Numbered from the stretch's first letter, positions 1-9,987 are shown. The stretch is 49,915 bases of DNA from Zavarzinella formosa DSM 19928 (GCF_000255705.1 NZ_JH636440.1:843698-893612); one strand, 5' to 3'. Made by a program: numbers and translations. Notes: generated from the letters alone by a model not told the origin.

Positions 1-242
1 ATTTGCTGGCCATCCATCAGATGGAGCGAAACCCCTCCGAAACCCCGATGGAATTCGCCCTGACCGTCTCCGACCGGCTTCAACGGAACTCCGCAACCGC
101 GTCCGCCGCCGATGTGCCGGTCGTGTTGGTGGAGGCTTATTATGAAGAACGCTTTGGCTTCCAAAAGCGGACCGGCCCCGAGTTGCAAACCCTTCTGGCC
201 ACGCTTCATCGATTGGAACTCGCTTTGAAACCGACGGGGTGA
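1..242 (+). CDS. DUF4129 domain protein, C-terminal end (5' truncated)
   Basis: Only the last 80 or so residues are in the window; the reading frame is open through base 3 and must start upstream. The visible part has the pattern of the DUF4129 tail found at the C-terminus of many transglutaminase-like and membrane proteins: an ETPMEFA segment, then VLVEAYYEERFG, then a leucine-rich closing helix. In that family the segment is a small cytoplasmic helical domain of unknown role, often encoded beside MoxR ATPases and DUF58 proteins. A MoxR gene does occur in this window (17835-18806), but 17 kb away, so no operon link is claimed. The family call is from motif memory. Confidence 0.6.
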   Translation, partial: LLAIHQMERNPSETPMEFALTVSDRLQRNSATASAADVPVVLVEAYYEERFGFQKRTGPELQTLLATLHRLELALKPTG

Positions 243-253
243 GGATTGAGAGG

Positions 254-465
254 CGAAAGACACCAACCACAAAGACGCAAAGATCACACAAAGTTTCACA
301 GGGAAAGCCCCTGAACAATGTGAAAACAGAAGGACATCAAGCAAAAAAAGAAAACAATTCTTTTTGGTTTTACTCGACAGGTTTGCTCTTTACTTTGCTT
401 CTGATCTGCTTTGTTCTTTGTGAAACTTTGTGTGATCTTTGCGTCTTTGTGGTTGGTGTCTTTCG
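254..465. repeat. Perfect 47-bp inverted repeat, CGCAAAG family, copy 1
   Basis: Bases 254-300 and 419-465 are exact reverse complements (47 bp each), separated by 118 bp of AT-rich sequence. The arms are built from repeated CAAAG words such as ACAAAGACGCAAAG. They lie in the 380-bp gap between the DUF4129 gene and the aldehyde dehydrogenase gene. A second element with similar arms occurs at 27831-27977. Short open frames in this gap run through the arms and are not believed to be genes. The rest of the gap (466-622) holds no recognisable feature apart from a TATACA box near 565 that could be a -10 element. Confidence 0.9.
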
Positions 466-622
466 TGTCTCCATCCGCCGTTCACGGGGCTGATTCCGCA
501 TTCCGAATGCGTCCGCTTGCCCGAGCGTCTAAAATCCCGGTGTGCCCTCCGGCCGCCCGCCGACTATACATAAACCGTGTCGCCTGCGTTTACGCCGAAC
601 CGTAACTTACCTCATCGAAATC

Positions 623-2045
623 ATGCTGCACATTCCCGCGTTGCGTCTGGGCAAGCCTTACGTCAGTTTTGAGAAGACCACACTGGTCCACCATGCGACG
701 GGGGAACCGATTGCCGAGGTGAGCCAGTTGAGCAGCATCGCCATCAACCGCGATCTCTCGACGATGGCCCGCGCCAAAAAGGAACTGGCGAAGATTCCCA
801 TCCGGGATTTGATCGCCATGTACGCCAAGGCGGCCGACTACTTCGCCAACGACACGCTGCCGATCGGCGACCAACAACAAACGTATGATGATTACATCCG
901 CTGTTTGTCGTCCACGACCGGTTCGCCGATGGTGTTTTGCCGTCGCAACGCGGCCAAAGTGGAATACGTGTTGCGGAATGTCGAAGAGGTTCTCGGCGGG
1001 CTGACTCGCGGGCTGGACCTCTCGATTATTGACAACGGTTTCGGGATGCAAGGGGGCCGGATGGCCGCTTTCTACCCGACGACCGACTCCTTCGGGGCCA
1101 TCCTGCCGAGCAATTCCCCAGGCGTGCATTCGCTGTGGGTTCCCGCCATCGCCCTCAAAACGCCGCTGGTGTTGAAGCCGGGCCGGGAAGAACCGTGGAC
1201 GCCGCACCGGGTGTTGCAAGCCTTCCTCAAGGCCGGGGTGCCCGCCAGCGCCATCAACTTCCTGCCGACCGATCACGCCGGAGCCGGCGACATTCTCCGG
1301 GCCACGGGCCGCTCGATGCTCTTCGGGGACGCCCGGACGACGGACAGTTACAAGAACGATCACCGCGTCGAATTGCACGGGCCGGGCTACAGCAAAATCC
1401 TCATTGGCGAGGACATGGCCGACAATTACGCGGACTACATCGACGAAATGGTCGAATGCGTCTCCGCGAACGGCGGGCGTTCCTGCATCAACATCTCCGC
1501 GATCTGGACCCCCCGGCACGGCAAGGCGATTGCCGAGGCCGTCGCCGCCCGGTTGGCGAAGGTCGAGGCTCGTGCGTGGGACGACCCCAAGGCGGAAATC
1601 GCCGCCTTCGGCAATCCGGACGTGGGCGTGGCCCTTTCCGGCATGGTGGACGAAGGGTTGAAAACGCCGGGCGCCGAGGACGTGACCGAGCGGATTCGCG
1701 GCACGCCCCGGCTGGTGCGGGAAGGGCGTTGCGCCTGGGTGCTGCCGACGATTGTTCACACGCAAAGCGTCGATCACCCGCTGACGAACAAAGAGTTTCT
1801 TTTCCCCTACGCCAGCGTGGTGGAATGTCCGCAGGCCGATATGCTAAAACGAGTCGGGTACTCCCTCGCGGTCATGGCCCTGACCGAGGACCCGGTCTTC
1901 ATTCGTAGTCTTTTGGATTGCCCGTTGATCGAGCGGCTGAACATCGGCCCCGCTCCGACAACACGGCTGACTTGGGATCAACCGCATGAAGGGAACCTCT
2001 TCACACATCTTTACCGCCAGCGGGCATTCCAACAGGCCGGCCGTC

Positions 2046-2062
<17 letters not shown>
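623..2062 (+). CDS. Aldehyde dehydrogenase family protein
   Basis: A 479-residue protein with the layout of NAD(P)-dependent aldehyde dehydrogenases. The catalytic asparagine lies in PSNSPG (about residue 164), the cofactor lysine in LVLKPG (185), the general-base glutamate in the variant ELHGPG (250) and the nucleophilic cysteine in NGGRSCIN (288). The ATG at 623 was chosen because residues upstream of it in the same frame look non-coding. The next gene, an iron alcohol dehydrogenase, overlaps its end, so the two probably form an operon that interconverts an alcohol, its aldehyde and the acid. The ELGGK motif is altered and the overall sequence is divergent, so the substrate cannot be named. 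Confidence 0.85.
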
Positions 2063-3188
<1,126 letters not shown>

Positions 3189-3209
3189 GAACCAGTCACC
3201 GCACAATCC

Positions 3210-3668
3210 ATGCGATTTTTCCTCGTTCCCGCGTTTTTCATCACTCTGGTCGGTCTGGCGAGCATTCTGGCTTTCCAGAGCATGAACAAGCAAGAAATCC
3301 TCGACCAAACCCGCTTTGACAACGCCATTCGCCCGGCCAATCTGGGCAACCTCGCGTTCTATGCGTCGCCGCTGATCGCCAATTTCCTGCTGGGCATTGT
3401 CTGGAGAAACCGCCATCCGTTCGCGGGCTTCATGATGTCGGTCATCCTCGCATTCATCACCGCCTGGGGGAATCTGGCCGACTGGCTGATCTTCAAAGAC
3501 CGCCTCCCGCAACCAGACCAGACCGCTTATGTGGCCGGTTTCTACGCCGCATGTGTGGCGTGGGGCGTCGAATTCATTTATTGGGCGGCGGCGATGTTGA
3601 TGAGGCGCCCGAATGGAGGGGTGCGGGAGATCAAGCCGGGAACATCAGCCGAAACATCAATCACTTGA
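3210..3668 (+). CDS. Small four-helix membrane protein, unknown
   Basis: A 152-residue protein with about four hydrophobic segments: residues 3-22, 48-65, 74-92 and 106-130. The C-terminal tail is polar. The first helix could be an uncleaved signal anchor. The gene begins 21 bp after the iron alcohol dehydrogenase stop codon and may be read from the same transcript. No family was recognised and no catalytic motif is visible. Confidence 0.65.
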   Translation: MRFFLVPAFFITLVGLASILAFQSMNKQEILDQTRFDNAIRPANLGNLAFYASPLIANFLLGIVWRNRHPFAGFMMSVILAFITAWGNLADWLIFKDRLPQPDQTAYVAGFYAACVAWGVEFIYWAAAMLMRRPNGGVREIKPGTSAETSIT

Positions 3669-3816
3669 ATCTCGGATCATTTCCATTGGTGTGAGCCGCG
3701 AATACTCCATGTCGCGGCATTTTTCACCGTCACCACTTGATCGTTCTCCTTGAACCTTCTTCGCCGATCCGTGTCTTCCCCGGTTGATTCGTCGCCGTTG
3801 CGGGGGAGGCTTTTCC

Positions 3817-4599
3817 ATGAAACCGATTCGCAAGTATCCCCGGACCCGGCATCTTGTTGGTTCGCGGCTTCAAGCCGGGGACGAGGATTTGGAAGCCGTG
3901 GCCATGTCCGAACTGGCGGGGCGGCATGTCGTCATTGAGGAGAAGATGGACGGAGCCAACTCCGGTCTTTCCTTTGACGACACCGGGCGGGTATGGCTGC
4001 AAAGCCGGGGACATTATCTCACCGGCGGGCCGAGGGAACGGCAGTTCAACCTCTTCAAGCAATGGGCGGCCGTCCGGAGCGAGCCGCTTTTTGAACGGCT
4101 CGGCACAAGACACATCGCCTACGGCGAATGGCTCTACGCCAAGCATACCGTCTGGTACGATGCCCTGCCCCATTACTGGATGGAGTTCGACATCCTCGAC
4201 ACCGAGACGGGCGAATTTCTCGACACTCCCCGGCGGGCCGAGTTGCTGGATGGCTTGGCCGTCGTCCCCGTGCGGGTTCTTTACTCCGGCGAATTTCCAG
4301 GGGAAGAGGCCCTGATCGAGATGGTCGCCGAATCCGCGTTTCGCACCGCCCACGCCCGCGAACGCCTCATCGAAGATGTACAAGCGGCCGGGTGGGATGT
4401 CGAAACCGCCCTCCGGCAAACCGACCCGACGGATCTGATGGAAGGCTTGTACATCAAGATCGAAGAAGACGGCATCGTGCGGGACCGCTTCAAATGGGTC
4501 CGACGAGACTTCATCCAAAAGCTGACGGAAGAAGGCCACTGGCAGGATCGCCCGTTGATCCCCAACCGGCTGGCCGATGATGTGGATTTGTTCGGGTGA
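3817..4599 (+). CDS. ATP-dependent RNA ligase family protein (nucleotidyltransferase)
   Basis: A 260-residue protein with the ordered motifs of the covalent nucleotidyltransferase superfamily. Motif I is EEKMDGANSG, with Lys43 as the residue expected to be adenylylated. SRGH follows at 63-66, GEWLYAKHTVWYD at 103-115 (motif III region), EFDILD at 123-128 (IIIa), EGLYIKIE at 209-216 (IV) and DRFKWVR at 223-229 (V). This is the compact T4 Rnl2-like RNA ligase core without a large C-terminal domain. The start is the ATG after a GGGGGAGG ribosome site; a longer frame to 3784 is less likely. The next gene encodes an HD-polynucleotide kinase that would prepare ends for sealing. RNA rather than DNA as substrate is inferred. 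Confidence 0.85.
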   Translation: MKPIRKYPRTRHLVGSRLQAGDEDLEAVAMSELAGRHVVIEEKMDGANSGLSFDDTGRVWLQSRGHYLTGGPRERQFNLFKQWAAVRSEPLFERLGTRHIAYGEWLYAKHTVWYDALPHYWMEFDILDTETGEFLDTPRRAELLDGLAVVPVRVLYSGEFPGEEALIEMVAESAFRTAHARERLIEDVQAAGWDVETALRQTDPTDLMEGLYIKIEEDGIVRDRFKWVRRDFIQKLTEEGHWQDRPLIPNRLADDVDLFG

Positions 4600-4745
4600 A
4601 AAAGGCAACCTCACTCCCGGCCCCTCTCCTAAAAGAGAGGGGAGCAAGAGGGCGGAAATCTCTGTCAAAGGTTTCCAGTCTTCGCTAGCCGGTTTGGTTC
4701 CCCCTCTCTTTCAGGAGAGGGGGTTAGGGGGTGAGGTTGCCTTTT
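4600..4745. repeat. Double-hairpin intergenic repeat, copy A
   Basis: A 146-bp element closed by a 15-bp inverted repeat: AAAAGGCAACCTCAC at 4600-4614 and its exact complement at 4731-4745. It contains two internal hairpins, CCCCTCTC/GAGAGGGG at 4621-4642 and CCCCCTCTC/GAGAGGGGG at 4700-4723. A second copy in the opposite orientation lies at 10068-10567, where an insertion element splits it. This copy fills the gap between the RNA ligase and the HD-kinase gene, and its right end abuts the AAGGAG ribosome site of the latter. It could act as a partial terminator or RNA-stability element within that operon (inference). Confidence 0.9.
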
Positions 4746-4758
4746 AAGGAGATCAGTC

Positions 4759-5916
4759 GTGGACGGCGTGTGGAAATGCCCCGGATGCCCGGCAGGGCCG
4801 GACTGGAAGTTTGACATGGCCGCTCTGGTTGCGGAGTTGCCGTGGCTTGAGCCGCTGGCCGAGTGCCCGCAGGACAGCATCTTCCATGCGGAGGGGGATG
4901 TGCTGACGCACCTGGGCATGGTCCTTGGGGAACTCGCCCAATTGCCCGCGTTCCGGGAATTGCCGGAGCAAGATCGGCACATCGTGTTCGCCGGGACGAT
5001 CCTGCACGACATCGCCAAGCCGGAATGCACCTTCATCGAAGATGGCCGGGTGCGGTCACCGGGACATTCAGTAAAGGGGGTTCACAAGGCCCGGCGGTTG
5101 CTGGTTGATGATCCGGCTTTCCATTCGCCGTCGTTTGCGATCCGGGAACAGATCCTGGCCCAAGTGCGTTATCATGGTCTCCCGGCCAATTTCCTCAATC
5201 ATCCCCGGCCGGAACGCAAAGTCATTCAAGGCGGGATGACCGCCCGGCTCGACCTGCTGGCCATCCTTGCGGAAGCCGATCACCGGGGCCGGATTTGTCT
5301 GACCCCCAACGACGACACGATGACCCGCATCGGCCTCTTCCCCGATTTTTGCCGGGAGACCGGATGTTGGGATGGCCCGTATCCGTTTGCGAACGATCAC
5401 AGCCGGTTCATGTATTTCCGCAACGAGAACAACTCGCCGATGGCCGAGTTGTACGACGACACCGCCGGCGAAGTAACCCTGCTGGCCGGCCTACCGGGCA
5501 GCGGCAAAAGCACATGGCTGACAACCACCGGCAAAGGCTTGGATGCCATTTCGTTGGACGAGATCCGCGAAGAACTGGATGTTGATCCACGGGACGACCA
5601 AAGCGCGGTGATCGCGAAGGCTTACGATCTTGCCCGGCAACACCTCCGCAAGAAACAACCATTCGTGTGGAACGCGACCAACATCACCCGGCGAATGCGG
5701 AACCGGTTGATTGATCTGTGTGCCGACTATAAGGCGCGCACGCGAATCATCTATGTCGAGCCCCCCATCCCGGTGATCCGGCGGCAGAATCGCGAACGGG
5801 AAAAAACCGTCCCCGTGGGAGTATGGGAACGGTTGTTCGACAAGCTGGAAGTGCCAACGCTCGCGGAGGCGCATCAGGTGGAATATGTGTTGGATGATCC
5901 GACGGATGGCCGCTGA
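4759..5916 (+). CDS. HD-phosphohydrolase/5'-OH polynucleotide kinase fusion (HD-Pnk type)
   Basis: A 385-residue two-domain protein. The N-terminal half is an HD-type metal phosphohydrolase: His51, the His83-Asp84 doublet in LHDIAKP, His103 and His139 in RYHGLP. The C-terminal half, from about residue 238, is a P-loop kinase: GLPGSGKS at 244-251, SLDEIREEL with a likely catalytic Asp267, and basic residues at 311-314. This is the domain order of Runella slithyformis HD-Pnk, which removes 2',3'-cyclic phosphate and 3' phosphate and phosphorylates 5'-OH ends. Next to an RNA ligase it implies a heal-and-seal RNA repair unit. The GTG start at 4759 is set by AAGGAG at 4746-4751. The assignment rests on domain order; activity is inferred. 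Confidence 0.85.
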   Translation: MDGVWKCPGCPAGPDWKFDMAALVAELPWLEPLAECPQDSIFHAEGDVLTHLGMVLGELAQLPAFRELPEQDRHIVFAGTILHDIAKPECTFIEDGRVRSPGHSVKGVHKARRLLVDDPAFHSPSFAIREQILAQVRYHGLPANFLNHPRPERKVIQGGMTARLDLLAILAEADHRGRICLTPNDDTMTRIGLFPDFCRETGCWDGPYPFANDHSRFMYFRNENNSPMAELYDDTAGEVTLLAGLPGSGKSTWLTTTGKGLDAISLDEIREELDVDPRDDQSAVIAKAYDLARQHLRKKQPFVWNATNITRRMRNRLIDLCADYKARTRIIYVEPPIPVIRRQNREREKTVPVGVWERLFDKLEVPTLAEAHQVEYVLDDPTDGR

Positions 5917-6176
5917 GGCTGAAATCCTTTCAGAAGTTTGTCGAGAGTTCCACAACAAAATCCGGTGATCCAACGGCAAGCCCGTGGGTAGCGGGACGAA
6001 AAGTGCTCACGATTGACCTCAAAAGCGGGCAAACAACAAATCAAAACATTCCAATGCCTGATAAAGTCTGCCGTCGTTGAAGTCGATACAAGCCACAGGA
6101 CCAGCGATTATCAGTCGCTTTCATCACTCGCAAGTTATTCTGACAAATTACTGTAGAATCATGAGGGCACAGGCTT

Positions 6177-7196
6177 ATGTCGCTTGCCACACGAATTTTC
6201 ACCGTTTTGATGGCGATTGTCTCTTCGTTTGGGAGCGGTTGCCTGAGTCGACAAGTTGCCCAAGACGGGAATAACTTGCGGCAAGCGGTTGATGAAATGT
6301 ACACCGAGCAGATCATGGAAAATTTGATCCGTGCTCATGACAAATTACCGTTCGTCCAAGTCGCCTACGCCGACATCACCGTGCAAGACAATGATCAACT
6401 CGGGGCTACTCTTGGCGGCAGCCAATCACTGACCGAGCAATTGTTTGATCCAATCCAGAGAACATATGCCACCATGTTCTCGCCGGGAGGAAGTGCCACA
6501 CGATCACGGACCATGAGCTTTGTCGCCAATCCGGTGACTGACCAGAATGACGTCTATGAGGCCTACATTAAATTCGCCTGTGATCCGACTCTCTTTATGG
6601 TTTCGGATGACGATCCGGGATGCGCCGCTCATATTGTTCGCAAGCAATGTAAAAAATATTATTGGGTGCCCAAGGAGGCATCGCAAGAATTTTTTAACCT
6701 AGCCATGACAACAACCTTTCTTCGAGGGCCGGAGGCAGCTCCGCCTGGCGCTTACGAAGGAACAATCCTGTCCGTCACCTCGGTTGTGAAAACGAATCTC
6801 AAAGATGGCATGCCAATCATTCCGACATTACCGGGGGACCTGACAACCGCCCAACTCAACTTGTCCATGCCCGTGCCAAGTGGTGATGCGACAATGGTGG
6901 CGAAGCTTACGGATGGCAGGACAATTCGCGTCTTTCTCAAACGGATCCCCACCCGGATTGATGAAGACGGGAAGAAAGTCAATGTGCCTGACGGGGAACC
7001 GACAACTGCCTTCAGCACTCGCCCGTGGAGTCCGGCGGCGACGGGTTACACCGAACTTGATTTGGTCGGGGCCAAGGTTCGGCTCTACTCAAACGATTTT
7101 CCACCTGACGCTCCGGTGCCCGCGCCAAAAACGCTTCACCGCATCAAGGCCGACTTGAACTATCTGCGTAACCTGCCGAATCCGATCCGTCGATAA
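6177..7196 (+). CDS. Putative lipoprotein, unknown
   Basis: A 339-residue protein with a lipoprotein-type signal peptide ending in SFGSGCLS, so Cys22 is the probable lipidated residue. The mature part begins with a helical stretch (RQAVDEMYTEQIMENLIRA), followed by a mostly beta-looking body rich in Thr, Pro and Val. I recognise no family. The 260-bp gap upstream has a TAGAAT box at about 6153 that could serve as a -10 element. A small gene (7212-7484) follows 15 bp downstream and is probably co-transcribed. Base composition of this gene and the next is less GC-rich than the neighbouring enzymes, which may indicate different ancestry. Confidence 0.7.
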   Translation: MSLATRIFTVLMAIVSSFGSGCLSRQVAQDGNNLRQAVDEMYTEQIMENLIRAHDKLPFVQVAYADITVQDNDQLGATLGGSQSLTEQLFDPIQRTYATMFSPGGSATRSRTMSFVANPVTDQNDVYEAYIKFACDPTLFMVSDDDPGCAAHIVRKQCKKYYWVPKEASQEFFNLAMTTTFLRGPEAAPPGAYEGTILSVTSVVKTNLKDGMPIIPTLPGDLTTAQLNLSMPVPSGDATMVAKLTDGRTIRVFLKRIPTRIDEDGKKVNVPDGEPTTAFSTRPWSPAATGYTELDLVGAKVRLYSNDFPPDAPVPAPKTLHRIKADLNYLRNLPNPIRR

Positions 7197-7211
7197 CTTT
7201 TTCAGGAGATC

Positions 7212-7484
7212 ATGAAAATGGCCAAGAGAAGACAGGCGGCCGGTGATTCATCCATCACATGCGCCGGCTATAGACTCACTGTCATCAACAATTCGGACAG
7301 CGGGACAGATTTTGACATTTTGGTGAATGGTGATGACGGAAAGGAGTATAACCTCCAAGTGTCGATTTTGTCTGATCGGACCGCGCTCGTTCAGATGTTG
7401 TTCAATCGAGTCGGCATCCTTTGGCCGGCATTTGATTTTGAGTTTCGCGCGGACTCGGCGAACCAAATCACCCAGATTCTCTAA
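7212..7484 (+). CDS. Small hypothetical protein
   Basis: A 90-residue protein with no signal peptide, preceded by a good CAGGAGATC ribosome site. It contains short alternating hydrophobic strands (YRLTVINNS, FDILVNGDDG, YNLQVSIL) that suggest a small beta-rich fold. It sits 15 bp after the putative lipoprotein gene and is likely in the same operon. No family recognised. Confidence 0.6.
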   Translation: MKMAKRRQAAGDSSITCAGYRLTVINNSDSGTDFDILVNGDDGKEYNLQVSILSDRTALVQMLFNRVGILWPAFDFEFRADSANQITQIL

Positions 7485-7925
7485 CCAAATTATCCTTGCA
7501 AGGATGTCTTGATGGAATTGACCTGTTACCGGATACTTGATTTCAAAACATCGGGAGCCGGTTTGACAATCACAATTCCAACGTGGAACAAGACACTTCT
7601 CGTTATTCTTGGAATTGCCCGGTCAAAATCCTTTGACCGGCAACGGCTTTGAAGCCGGCATGAAGACAGATTACACTGTTCGGCTCGCCGGCCCCCTAAA
7701 ATACCCCGCATCCTCCGGGCATTTCATCATGCCCGTTACCCTGCCGTCTCATCTTCGCCGATTGCCGGATGCGAAACCCGCGGCCGGTTTGTTGTCGGAA
7801 TCATCGTCCGTTGAAACCCTGTCAATCCGGGCACGGATGAGCCGAGCGGGGTATCTTTATCAACCATCCGACATCCTCGCGGATTTTTTGTCCTTGCGGG
7901 CTGCGGGCAGGGAAGGTTCTTATTC
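7485..7925. other. Gene-free stretch with a hairpin
   Basis: No convincing gene is seen in these 441 bases. An open frame at 7609-7929 has no ribosome site and unnatural composition. The one clear structure is the 9-bp perfect hairpin CCGGTCAAA/TTTGACCGG at 7619-7640, 135 bp after the small gene. It could end that transcript, although it is not followed by a T run. Confidence 0.55.
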
Positions 7926-8240
7926 ATGACACTGATTAAATGCCCGGAATGCGGACACAAAGTACCGGAACATGCGATCTCGTGCCCGAAGTGCGGTTGT
8001 CTCCTTGCCCGAGAACGACGGGGCGACGACGAACCCCCCGAAGCCAAAGATCCCGGCTTGAGGGGCCTTTCCCTGTTCCTGTGGTTCTTGCTTTTTCTGG
8101 CCATTCCTTTTGCCGCAGTGATCCTCAGTTCATCGCTCTACTATGCTTGGCGCGAGAAGTACCCCAAATGTGCGGGACAGATTAATATGTTGGGCTTTGT
8201 TGTCTTTGGCATCCACTGTGTCGCGGCCTTCGCTTTGTGA
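7926..8240 (+). CDS. Zinc-ribbon membrane protein
   Basis: A 104-residue protein. Residues 6-25 form a zinc ribbon with two cysteine pairs, CPECG and CPKCG, as in the zinc_ribbon_2 type domain found at the N-terminus of many small bacterial membrane proteins. Two hydrophobic segments follow, about 46-69 and 84-102. The zinc ribbon would face the cytoplasm. GGGAAGG about 10 bp upstream may be the ribosome site. Function unknown. Confidence 0.75.
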   Translation: MTLIKCPECGHKVPEHAISCPKCGCLLARERRGDDEPPEAKDPGLRGLSLFLWFLLFLAIPFAAVILSSSLYYAWREKYPKCAGQINMLGFVVFGIHCVAAFAL

Positions 8241-8385
8241 TCCGCCGATGAAGGCCGGCTTCGTCTAACCGGCGCCCATCACCCTGTCGCCAATTCTGTA
8301 TTTTCCAATCATTTGTATTCCGCCGGTTGCGCAGGCGACGCCGCGTGAGGGTTCGATGGCATGTGGCGGTTAAAAGGATAGCGGC

Positions 8386-8403
8386 GGCGGGTAGTTACCC
8401 GCC
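8386..8403. terminator. Short GC hairpin after the zinc-ribbon gene
   Basis: GGCGGGTA and TACCCGCC form a perfect 8-bp stem with a two-base loop. It lies between the zinc-ribbon gene (ends 8240) and the beta-barrel gene (starts 8504). There is no T tract, so a role as terminator or RNA structure is only possible. Confidence 0.3.
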
Positions 8404-8503
8404 GGATTCCTTCGGCCGTCAATGTCCCGTCGGCTTCACACGATAGATTCACAACCCTCCCGCTCACGGGGATTTCGCAACAAATGGAAACAAGGAAGCT
8501 TCC

Positions 8504-9898
8504 ATGTTCAAACGGTCCTTCGCATCCGCCTGTGTGATGCTGTCTCTGGCCAACGCCGGGAAAGCCCAGTCCGGGCCTTCATTGGGTGATTCGCCGCCTT
8601 CGGAATCCGCTCCGGCCCGGTCGGTTCAGCCCGTCTCTTCGACGGTTGATTCCCCGGCTCCCGAGACAGTTCCGGCCAAGACTCCCGAGGTTGTTTCGAC
8701 CAAGGTCGGGGCTTGCGAGGAACCGGCGGCGGATTGGTCCGCATTGGGGGCGGGCGGAGGGGCTTGCGACTTCGATCAAATCTGGGTCGGCGCGGATTAC
8801 CTGCACTGGTGGATGAAGGGCCAGCAGACCAATGTTCCGGTGGTGGCGACCGCGAACGGGGTCGGAACGTTTAACGACGACTTCGTGCCCTCCTCCTCGG
8901 TGCGGACGATTCCGGGTTCGGGATCGTCGGGCATTACCGGGGTGTCCGGCCTCCGGTTGACGGCAGGCGCCTGGCTGGACCGTGACCGGACCTTCGGCGT
9001 GGAAGTCTCCGCCTTTCTGTTCGACACCGCCACGCGGTCGCAAAATTACTCCAGCAATTCGGCCGGCTCCCCCCTTCTGGGCATCCCGTTCATTGATGGC
9101 ACGGGCGCCCGGCAGTTGGCCGTGATCGCCATTCCCACGGGTATCCCCGGAGGTCCGGTCACCGGGGGCGAAACCGGCTCCATTCACATGAGGTTCGCCA
9201 GCCAGTTGTGGGGCGCGGAGAGCAACGCCGTGGCCAGCCTCTTGCGCGAGGACAATTTTCGCCTGGAGGCTCTCGCGGGCTTCCGCTACCTCGATCTGCG
9301 GGACACTTTTGATCTGACCACGTCCTCGACGGGATTTGGCGCCGTTGGTCCGTTCTTCCCATCCAGCTTGGGATTCACGGCCACGGACCGGCTCACCACC
9401 ACGGACAGTTTCACCGCTCGCAACCAGTTTTACGGCGGCCAGGCCGGTTTGCGCGGACAATATGTGTCCGGCGACTGGAGTTTGGCGCTGTCCGGGAAAC
9501 TGGCGATGGGCGACATGCACCAACGTGTCGAGAGCAGCGGCTTCAGCAACTTCGACCGGGCGGTCCTGCCGGATTCCTCCCTGTCCCGCGGGTATTTCGC
9601 AGGGCCGACCAACAGCGGCGTCCGCTCCCAGGACAAGTTTTGCGTGATCCCCGATGTCGAGATCAAGGCGGGCTACAACGTCACCAGATGGATGCGAGCC
9701 ACGGTGGGATATAATTACCTCTACGTCAGCTCGGTGGCTCGCGCCGCCAGCCAGCTCGACAATCGCCTCCCCGCCGCGCAGAGTTTCCGCGATATCACCT
9801 TCTCTCCGGGCGCCAACAGCGGCGTGCCTCGCGCCGACATCCAAACCACCTCGTTCTGGGCACATGGCATCAACGCGGGCCTGGAGTTTCGCTGGTGA
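8504..9898 (+). CDS. BBP7-type outer-membrane beta-barrel protein
   Basis: A 464-residue exported protein. A signal peptide ending near AKAQSG is followed by a low-complexity Ser/Pro linker of about 60 residues (repeated SSTVDSPAPE-like text). The conserved opening of the barrel domain then appears as DQIWVGADYLHWWMKGQ, typical of the BBP7 family that is expanded in planctomycetes. The rest alternates aromatic strands and glycine/serine loops and ends in a C-terminal EFRW, a terminal aromatic signature of beta-barrels. The start has a strong AAGGAAG site. A strong hairpin terminator lies downstream. Its role, probably an outer-membrane or surface component, is not known. Confidence 0.8.
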   Translation: MFKRSFASACVMLSLANAGKAQSGPSLGDSPPSESAPARSVQPVSSTVDSPAPETVPAKTPEVVSTKVGACEEPAADWSALGAGGGACDFDQIWVGADYLHWWMKGQQTNVPVVATANGVGTFNDDFVPSSSVRTIPGSGSSGITGVSGLRLTAGAWLDRDRTFGVEVSAFLFDTATRSQNYSSNSAGSPLLGIPFIDGTGARQLAVIAIPTGIPGGPVTGGETGSIHMRFASQLWGAESNAVASLLREDNFRLEALAGFRYLDLRDTFDLTTSSTGFGAVGPFFPSSLGFTATDRLTTTDSFTARNQFYGGQAGLRGQYVSGDWSLALSGKLAMGDMHQRVESSGFSNFDRAVLPDSSLSRGYFAGPTNSGVRSQDKFCVIPDVEIKAGYNVTRWMRATVGYNYLYVSSVARAASQLDNRLPAAQSFRDITFSPGANSGVPRADIQTTSFWAHGINAGLEFRW

Positions 9899-9946
9899 GG
9901 TTTTCGAGTCCGTGCTTTCAGTGACCCCCTCGCTTTCACACCGATG

Positions 9947-9987
9947 ATCCCCTGCGGCGCAAGTTTTGAAGTTGCGCCGCAGGGGAT
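9947..9987 (+). terminator. Strong hairpin terminator after the beta-barrel gene
   Basis: A 16-bp perfect stem (9947-9962 with 9972-9987; core CCCCTGCGGCGCAA) with a nine-base loop, starting 49 bp after the stop codon and followed by TGAGTTTTC. This is the clearest intrinsic-terminator-like structure in the window. Confidence 0.75.

Noticed and set aside
254-465. A CRISPR-like array
   Set aside because: Only two arms exist and they are inverted, not direct repeats; no spacer series is present.
239-605. Two small frames between the DUF4129 and aldehyde dehydrogenase genes
   Set aside because: They run through the 47-bp inverted repeat arms and lack ribosome sites; composition is that of the repeat.
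7609-7929. A 106-residue frame before the zinc-ribbon gene
   Set aside because: It begins inside a hairpin-rich gap, has no ribosome site and no domain, and its end overlaps a well-supported gene start.
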